Below are positions 5,375 through 9,942 of a stretch of DNA of 9,942 bases, piece after piece. The stretch is from Victivallales bacterium (lineage in GTDB: Bacteria > Verrucomicrobiota > Lentisphaeria > Victivallales > Victivallaceae). The notes below the pieces were generated by a model that was not told the origin of the DNA, ran no database searches, and saw only the letters and a list, made by a program, of their open reading frames with translations. The position numbers and the translations under genes are program-made. The DNA lies in contig DAOWBJ010000037.1 of NCBI GenBank assembly GCA_030634125.1, positions 1 through 9,942 on the forward strand, read 5' to 3'. Position 1 is the first letter of the stretch; the number at the start of each line of letters is the position of its first letter.

Positions 5375-5464
5375 TGGCGGAGAGAGAGGGATTCGAACCC
5401 TCGGTAGAGTTGCCCCTACACAGCATTTCCAATGCTGCGCCTTCGACCACTCGGCCATCTCTCC
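5375..5464 (-). tRNA. tRNA-Ser (anticodon GGA)
   Basis: On the minus strand the gene begins GGAGAGA at 5464 and ends with TCTCTCC, then G (discriminator) and an encoded CCA at 5377-5375. A D-loop type GGCCGAGTGGTCGAAGGC, an anticodon stem-loop CAGCATT-GGA-AATGCTG, a long variable arm (TGTAGGGGCAACTCTACC) and a T-arm GGGTTCGAATCCC are all present. The long variable arm and the GGA anticodon identify a class II serine tRNA decoding UCC/UCU. The open frame running antisense-free through it is a translation artefact. It points away from the catabolic operon and towards the prophage block. Confidence 0.97.
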
Positions 5465-5486
5465 GCAAAGGTAAATGAGAAATCTA

Positions 5487-5514
5487 AATGTAACGCCAAA
5501 AATCATTTTCGCAA
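5487..5514 (-). promoter_or_regulatory. Possible promoter of the tRNA-Ser gene
   Basis: On the minus strand, TTGCGA (5514-5509) and TACATT (5492-5487) are separated by 16 bases, about 22 bases before the tRNA 5' end. The two hexamers match the sigma-70 consensus only partly. No other good candidate was seen nearby. Confidence 0.35.
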
Positions 5515-5735
5515 GCCCCAAATAGAAAATTTTATAACTATCATCTCTGCTAATACCAATTTGCAATCAAAGAGATATTAACATTTACATTCTTTATCCC
5601 TGTAAAGGATATTCATCGTAGCCCAGCGCAACGCGGTGGGTGTCATATTCCTGTAATGCACCCGCGGCATTACAACAAATTAACTTCAGGACTCCTTACC
5701 CGATTGCTACGATTCGAGCTTAATTCACAAAAATG
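5515..5735. other. Gene-free stretch with a small hairpin
   Basis: No gene is supported here. A comparatively GC-rich patch (about 5618-5670) lies in AT-rich surroundings. It includes a perfect 8-bp hairpin TGTAATGC / GCATTACA (5652-5659, 5667-5674) with loop ACCCGCG. The GCGGTGGGTG just upstream could compete for pairing with part of this hairpin. The patch could be a fragment of a dispersed intergenic repeat, but only one copy is in the window. Confidence 0.45.
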
Positions 5736-5857
5736 AAAGGAAATAAGAAAAGACACCTTTTCCCTTTTATAAAATTTATTCCTTACACCAAAACCGCTGT
5801 ATTTTATATGATTTTCTGCTTGCGTAACCAGAGAAAGGTGTCATGCTTATTTCCTTT
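5736..5857. repeat. Imperfect palindrome with ~24-bp arms
   Basis: The left arm AAAGGAAATAAG, then four A's, then GACACCTTT (5736-5760) is matched in reverse complement by AAAGGTGTC, ATG, CTTATTTCCTTT (5834-5857). That gives 12 plus 9 perfect pairs around a short internal mismatch. The 73-base AT-rich centre holds no gene. It lies immediately left of a decayed transposase and could be an IS end, a MITE-like element, or a long RNA hairpin. Confidence 0.7.
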
Positions 5858-5865
5858 GTGTCTAA

Positions 5866-6298
5866 GTTAAAAATGGCGTTGAAAGCGAGGTGACAACATT
5901 TGCGTTTCTAGTCAGCGAAGCAAGCTGCGAAGCAAATGCTTTGAGAAAATTTATGAACTGTCGCAAGCGATGGAAAATTGAAAACGAAGGGTTTAATTTT
6001 CAAAAGAATAATATTTTGCACATAGGGCATAATTTCAGTTCGGTCGGGGCACGCAGGGCAAAACTTTTATCTGCTTGCACAAATCGCCCATACAATTATA
6101 CAGCTTGCAGGGCTCACTGACATTGGCGGGCAGGTCAGAAGACAGATAACCGAGGAAATTGATCAACTCTCACAGTCTCTGAAAACAATATTCCGGACAT
6201 TTGGAGTAATTGCACAACGAATAAAAGTGGAACTTCTTGAGAAAGTATTCAAGCCGCCGTTGATTATACCTATGCGGATATGGCTGAAGTCCGCTTAA
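5866..6298 (+). pseudogene. DDE transposase, C-terminal remnant with frameshift
   Basis: In one frame the strand FAFLVSEASCEANALRKF leads into RKRWKIENEGFN (5962-5997), a well-known C-terminal motif of DDE transposases containing the last acidic catalytic residue region (W-x-IENEGFN). The continuation expected in such proteins, GHAGQNFYLLAQIAHTIIQL (6047-6106), is found in a different frame, so a frameshift lies between about 6028 and 6050. The second frame runs on to TAA at 6296-6298, ending MRIWLKSA, which resembles a normal transposase C-terminus. The catalytic N-terminal two thirds are absent. The remnant is inactive. Assignment to a specific IS family is not possible from this fragment. 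Confidence 0.75.
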
Positions 6299-6327
6299 AA
6301 ATTCAGACCGCTAACAAACTAATTTAA

Positions 6328-6552
6328 CATCAATCTTATTTGAGTAGACTTTTTAAAAAGGTAATGAAATGTAATTTTCAGACCTATATGATCAAACGTA
6401 AGATTATACAGGCAAAAACGATGTTACACCATACTAAGCTTACAGTCGCGGAAATTGCTGTCCGCTGTGGCTTTGGCAGGCAAAGTTATTTTACCCGACA
6501 ATTTAAAAAAATCACTGGTATGACCCCATCAAATTACCGTAAGAAGTCTTAG
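6328..6552 (+). pseudogene. AraC-family transcription regulator, C-terminal DNA-binding remnant
   Basis: The frame opens directly after TAA at 6325-6327 and encodes HQSYLSRLFKK, then the second helix-turn-helix of the AraC/XylS domain: AEIAVRCGF, SYFTRQFKKITGMTPSNYR. Only about 74 residues remain of a family normally near 280-300; the effector domain and first recognition helix are missing. A TTG at 6340 has no SD. It follows the transposase remnant by 29 bases, so insertion and deletion probably destroyed the gene. It converges on the catabolic operon and may once have regulated it; this is inference. Confidence 0.8.
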
Positions 6553-6604
6553 ATAAGAGCTCCGCAAACGTAATCGCCAGGTCATTGCGTCATGCAGTCA
6601 AACT

Positions 6605-6629
6605 CAATAATTTTTATTGAAAAATATTG
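6605..6629. terminator. Weak AT-rich inverted repeat at the operon end
   Basis: CAATAATTTTT (6605-6615) pairs with AAAAATATTG (6620-6629) with one bulged A and a 4-nt loop ATTG, overlapping the stop codon of the permease gene. It is AT-rich and lacks a GC core, so at best it is a weak terminator, possibly acting on both converging transcripts. Confidence 0.25.
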
Positions 6630-7333
6630 ATAAAGGCCATTATTGTTAAAATTGCAAGAATTATTTTTCTAAAAAGCTCCTGATTAATTTTTTTCAGAAT
6701 TTGCAAACCGAGAAACGCTCCCGTAACTGCGGCAATTGCTCCGACCAAACTCAAAGAGAATGCTTTTGAGTTGAGACTACTGTTTGCTACCAGGCATAAG
6801 AGACGAATTACTGCCGCAGTACCGAGGACGAGCTGAACACTTGCCACGTATCGTAAACGCTGAAAATTCTGACTTGACATAAACGCAACAATCGGCGGTC
6901 CTCCAGTTGCAAATGCTCCTGATAACGCTCCGGAAAATAAACCGCAGGGAATACCCAGCCACCAGGCATGCCAGCGTTTATGTCTCAACTTAGGCAATAA
7001 CCCCTGAATTACTGCCACAATCAGGATTATACCGAGAATACGTTTCAGCATATTTTCATCGGCTTTTATCAAAATTAATACCCCCAGGGGTACGCCTGCC
7101 AGAGAACTGATCAGCAAGGGCATAACCCGTTCAAACCTGAAGGAGCGTCTTAATTTCCAGAAGATAAATACATTGATTGACAGGCTGACCAGCACCAGAC
7201 TGACAGAGGCATCCTTGATGTTCATTACGAATGAAAGGAAAGTTACCGCCACCAGCCCAAACCCGAAACCGCTGGTTCCCTGAACTAAGCCGGCAATAAG
7301 AAGAATAAGCAGAAAGATTGCGATTTCAAACAT
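6614..7333 (-). CDS. TauE/SafE-family membrane permease
   Basis: 239 aa, strongly hydrophobic, with about seven to eight predicted membrane segments. The family's two-fold repeat is visible: LVQGTSGFGFGLVAV (residues 16-30) and GLFSGALSGAFATGGPPIVAF (131-151), the latter with the typical Gly-Gly-Pro-Pro. TauE/SafE proteins move small organic or sulfur-containing anions (sulfoacetate, sulfite and related acids) across the inner membrane. The actual substrate cannot be read here. It is the last gene of a three-gene minus-strand operon, starting 31 bases after the MmgE/PrpD stop, so it probably imports or exports the substrate or product of the two enzymes. ATG 7333 is preceded by a weak GAGAA-type SD. 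Confidence 0.88.
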   Translation of the reverse strand: MFEIAIFLLILLIAGLVQGTSGFGFGLVAVTFLSFVMNIKDASVSLVLVSLSINVFIFWKLRRSFRFERVMPLLISSLAGVPLGVLILIKADENMLKRILGIILIVAVIQGLLPKLRHKRWHAWWLGIPCGLFSGALSGAFATGGPPIVAFMSSQNFQRLRYVASVQLVLGTAAVIRLLCLVANSSLNSKAFSLSLVGAIAAVTGAFLGLQILKKINQELFRKIILAILTIMAFINIFQ

Positions 7334-7364
7334 AAAAATTCTCAGTATATTTTTTGTGATCTAT

Positions 7365-8774
7365 TCAACAGCATATCTGCAACTGGCGAATCAGAGTTAT
7401 AATTGATTTTTCACTTCTTAAATCATTGATTGTATTGATTATTGTATCAGTACAGATTTTATCCTCAAGACCGGAAAACTCCACGCATTGTTTAAATTTT
7501 AACACTGTCTGCTCAAAACTATCTTTGGGGACAGCAAAAGTTTGTGCCGGACTTTGTGCTCGTTGAAGCCGTCGTCCGTCTTTTGTGTAAATAATAAGTC
7601 CTTGATATGCCAGATAGCCCTTTGGAAAATCAGGAGGCAGGGGCGGTTTAGACGGCAGGTTATCAGGAGCATTGCTGAATGTAATTTTCGGACAAAAAGC
7701 AATCACTTCCTGGTCATTAGCAATCCTGTCGTTACTGTAATCTGCCAGGGTGGCCGGACCGCGCACCAAAGTGTGAGCGACCGCCCAAATAACGCTGAAC
7801 TGGGCATCAACCTGTGGGTTTCTACCAGGCGAAAAGGGATGTCCTGCGAGCCCTCCCGGCCCACAGTTGAATATTTCTACCCGCTCAATTTCATCCGGTG
7901 TCAATTTTTCTTCTTTGATTAAACGTTCTGCAGCGATTTGCACATTATGACATGCTCCGCAACTGGGGTAACGTTTTATAGAAACGTTTTCAACTTGCAA
8001 CTTATTCAAATCAAGACTAAAGTCTTCAAGATTGAAATTATCTCCATTCAAATAAGCTTGACAATAACCAGCATCCCCTTCAAAAATCCTCTCTGAGCCA
8101 GTAATTCCACGTTTTGCCAGCTCTACCGCCCAAATAGCTGAACGTCCGGCAAAGGCCGGCTGTAACCGTTTTGTCAGTGTCATATCCAGAAGAGCCTGTC
8201 GATTACCAGCTATCTGGGCATAATTAATTCCCAGCGCATTGATACATTCTTCTGCCGACATTTTAAACATTCTAGCTGCGCTAATTATAGCTCCGAAGCC
8301 ATTCAGAAGAGAACTGGGCAAAAATGCGCCGCTACGTCGGCGATCCCGTTCCGCAATACCCAATTGTCCAGATATTTCAATTCCAATTATTAAAGCAGCA
8401 AGCATATCTTTACCGGAGGCACCTGTTTTTTCCGCAATCCCTAAAACCACAGGAACCAATGTCGAGCTAAGATGCAGACTGTTTCCGGGAACGTATACAT
8501 CATCAAAATCCAAGGCGTGAATCATTGCTCCGTTGACAAAAGCCGCATTTGGAAGAGGTACTTTTTTTCTGGAAAGGAATAAACTGGCTTCTTCTTTCCC
8601 GCCCCACTCACAGATTTGCTCATTCAGCCCGGAAATTCCTGGCGTGGCATATCCTGCTATGGCACAACCCAATGCATCCAACAATAGTTTTATCGCTGCA
8701 TTATATGACGAATCCGGGATTTCATCCCCGGAGACGTCAAGACCTATTTTTGTTAGCTTTCTGGCGATGGTCAT
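7365..8774 (-). CDS. MmgE/PrpD family protein (decarboxylase/dehydratase/epimerase superfamily)
   Basis: 469 aa, a normal length for the family. Family landmarks: LLDALGCAIAG (residues 31-41), HALDFDD followed by HLSS (86-104), LGINYAQIAG (181-190), the central QPAFAGRSAIWAVELAKRGITG (about 205-226) and KRYPSCGACHN (267-277). The family includes 2-methylcitrate dehydratase PrpD, cis-aconitate decarboxylase and iminodisuccinate epimerase, all acting on di- or tricarboxylic acids in the cytoplasm. Because the gene upstream is an aspartase/argininosuccinate-lyase relative and no citrate synthase or prpB gene is visible, an epimerase-like role on an amino-dicarboxylate is as plausible as propionate metabolism. 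It starts 11 bases after the lyase stop, so the two are co-transcribed. No strong SD is present, suggesting translational coupling. Confidence 0.92.
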   Translation of the reverse strand: MTIARKLTKIGLDVSGDEIPDSSYNAAIKLLLDALGCAIAGYATPGISGLNEQICEWGGKEEASLFLSRKKVPLPNAAFVNGAMIHALDFDDVYVPGNSLHLSSTLVPVVLGIAEKTGASGKDMLAALIIGIEISGQLGIAERDRRRSGAFLPSSLLNGFGAIISAARMFKMSAEECINALGINYAQIAGNRQALLDMTLTKRLQPAFAGRSAIWAVELAKRGITGSERIFEGDAGYCQAYLNGDNFNLEDFSLDLNKLQVENVSIKRYPSCGACHNVQIAAERLIKEEKLTPDEIERVEIFNCGPGGLAGHPFSPGRNPQVDAQFSVIWAVAHTLVRGPATLADYSNDRIANDQEVIAFCPKITFSNAPDNLPSKPPLPPDFPKGYLAYQGLIIYTKDGRRLQRAQSPAQTFAVPKDSFEQTVLKFKQCVEFSGLEDKICTDTIINTINDLRSEKSIITLIRQLQICC

Positions 8775-8785
8775 TTTATCTGTTT

Positions 8786-9942
8786 TTATAGATTACCTTT
8801 TTTTGCAATATCAACCAGTTTATCTATGCTTTTCTTGACTTTTTCACGACGTTCCTGATGCCGCTGTTCAGCCTGCTCAAGCAGTTTTTTTCGTTTTATC
8901 AGCAAACGTCTGTTTTCTTCCGGGGCGGTTCCGCCAAGATTATTATGGCTTCTAATAAATTCTTCGGGATCTAAACATTTCTGTAAAGTCGCGGTATCAA
9001 TATTAGGTTTTCTGACATCAAGATAGCCTGCGGCATTATCAAGCATATCTCCTGTGCATTGATAGCTCTTTAACCCCTGAACCCGAGCATCTCTAACCAT
9101 AGTGGCAACAATGCTGTGAGCCAGACGACCTCCATAGCCATGTTCCTTAATCAGATAAGAGGCAGCTTCGGTCGCACAACTATAACCTGCTTTGACAATT
9201 TTCAGCATACGTTCTTTTTGCGGAATAGCATGTTTGAGCATATTAGTGAACTGACCAATACATGTTTGACCAAGAATCATGGTTTCAACAGCAGTAAACG
9301 GAAACTGAAAGGCCGCATTTACATCTGCATGGGGTTCTCCTTTCAACTGAATCATCCCCTTGATGGTTTCTCCCATTACATCAGCAGCACATCCCCGGAC
9401 GGATTCATACAGAGATGCAGGATCACATTTTTGCGGCATGAAAGAACTCATACCACACATGGATGGATGAGTACGGATCATGTCAAATTCGTCAAACGCC
9501 CAAATATAATGCATCATTGAATAACGACTTATATGAATAGACATATTAGAAAGCGCGAACATAATTGCCATTGAATGGTCTTGAGACGCTTCACAATCAT
9601 AAGTAGGCTCCATAACGCCATCCAGTCCGAGAAGTTCAGCCATCAACTCCCGGTCAACCGGCCAGGTGATCCCGGAACACGAGCCGCATCCCCCTGAATT
9701 AACATTAGTAAAGCGGTAAGCCAGTTCCAATTGTTCCAGACTACGAAAAATGCCGTCAAATGCTGAAATCATGAAGTGAGCGTATGTAATTGGCTGACCA
9801 TGATTCATGTGTGTGTGTCCAACCATGATGGTATCAAGATTATCAATGCTTATTTTGTGAATAACATTGAGTAAATTCAACGTGTCATCAAACACATCAA
9901 GCATTTTATCGCGGAGTTTTAACCGATACATTGGTTCTTGCA
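8786..9942 (-). CDS. Argininosuccinate lyase / aspartase superfamily C-N lyase (5' end outside window)
   Basis: About 384 C-terminal residues are visible; the frame stays open to the window edge, so ATG 9931 is an internal Met. Numbered from that Met: GHTHMNHGQPIT (38-49) is the superfamily's His-containing second conserved region; GSCSGITWPVDRE (83-95) matches argininosuccinate lyase's GxxAGTxxPxDR; SSFMPQKCDP (162-171) is the fumarate-lyase signature loop with the catalytic serine. In the signature the usual Asn of K-x-N-P is Asp. The C-terminus ends in a lysine-rich helix. The enzyme should eliminate an amine from a succinyl-type substrate to give fumarate. True argininosuccinate lyase is less likely than a catabolic relative because no arginine-synthesis genes adjoin and an MmgE/PrpD gene and a permease follow in the operon. 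Confidence 0.88.
   Translation of the reverse strand, partial: QEPMYRLKLRDKMLDVFDDTLNLLNVIHKISIDNLDTIMVGHTHMNHGQPITYAHFMISAFDGIFRSLEQLELAYRFTNVNSGGCGSCSGITWPVDRELMAELLGLDGVMEPTYDCEASQDHSMAIMFALSNMSIHISRYSMMHYIWAFDEFDMIRTHPSMCGMSSFMPQKCDPASLYESVRGCAADVMGETIKGMIQLKGEPHADVNAAFQFPFTAVETMILGQTCIGQFTNMLKHAIPQKERMLKIVKAGYSCATEAASYLIKEHGYGGRLAHSIVATMVRDARVQGLKSYQCTGDMLDNAAGYLDVRKPNIDTATLQKCLDPEEFIRSHNNLGGTAPEENRRLLIKRKKLLEQAEQRHQERREKVKKSIDKLVDIAKKGNL

Noticed and set aside
5375..5464. tRNA-Ser as the prophage attachment site
   Set aside because: Mu-like elements transpose rather than use tRNA att sites, no integrase gene is present, and no duplicated tRNA 3' end is seen in the window.
5363..5566. 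Minus-strand 67-aa open frame
   Set aside because: It is the translation of the tRNA-Ser gene; the product (MAEWSKA..., RVRIPLSPP) is a familiar tRNA artefact.
7542..8838. Plus-strand open frames of 80-126 codons within 7542-8838
   Set aside because: They are antisense shadows of the MmgE/PrpD gene (one also crosses the 11-base gap into the last codons of the lyase gene), with no SD or family features.

Overview
The window has two parts. Positions 1 to about 5172 carry a compact, rightward block of Mu-like (transposable) prophage early and accessory genes. Positions 5375 to 9942 look like bacterial chromosome, with a leftward tRNA-Ser, decayed mobile-element debris and a leftward catabolic operon. 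The host cannot be named from sequence alone. It is a bacterium with Shine-Dalgarno-led genes and a CCA-encoding tRNA. The NrdD-like glycyl-radical mini-protein in the prophage suggests an anaerobic or facultative host, but this is inference.

Prophage block. It opens with the C-terminus of a MuB-like ATPase (1-366), followed by GemA (409-1092). Then comes a run of small SD-led genes: a short phage protein bracketed by a near-perfect 32-bp inverted repeat (1104-1438), a Lar-type restriction-alleviation protein, a Cys-rich protein, an unknown 137-aa protein, and a 46-aa stand-alone NrdD glycyl-radical domain. A DUF1643 gene follows, broken by a 28-bp tandem duplication near its start. The block closes with two orphan DNA methyltransferases, an adenine-specific D12-class enzyme (3208-4110) and a cytosine C5 enzyme (4347-5129), and a rho-independent terminator (5146-5172). 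MuA is not in view and no capsid, tail or lysis genes follow, so the right part of the phage appears to be missing.

Most notable signal. Immediately upstream of each methyltransferase gene lies a copy of the same structured, probably non-coding element (3049-3186 and 4136-4278). The copies share a TGAAGCGG box, a hairpin with a 7-nt CTAnnAA loop, an almost identical 23-nt block and a terminal U-tract. Their stems differ in sequence but keep their pairing. Two long-range helices interleave in an A-B-A'-B' order, predicting a pseudoknot whose last helix plus U-run would act as an intrinsic terminator. I do not recognise it as a known RNA family. It could be a phage small RNA or an attenuator controlling the methylases.

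Chromosomal block. tRNA-Ser(GGA) lies at 5375-5464 on the minus strand. About 400 bp without a gene follow, containing a small hairpin and a larger imperfect palindrome. Next come a frameshifted DDE transposase C-terminus (5866-6298) and the C-terminal stump of an AraC-type regulator (6328-6552). Facing these is a tight minus-strand operon: an argininosuccinate-lyase/aspartase-superfamily enzyme (cut by the window end), an MmgE/PrpD-family protein and a TauE/SafE-type permease. The pairing of a C-N lyase relative with an MmgE/PrpD relative recalls iminodisuccinate/aminopolycarboxylate catabolism, although other organic-acid pathways are possible.
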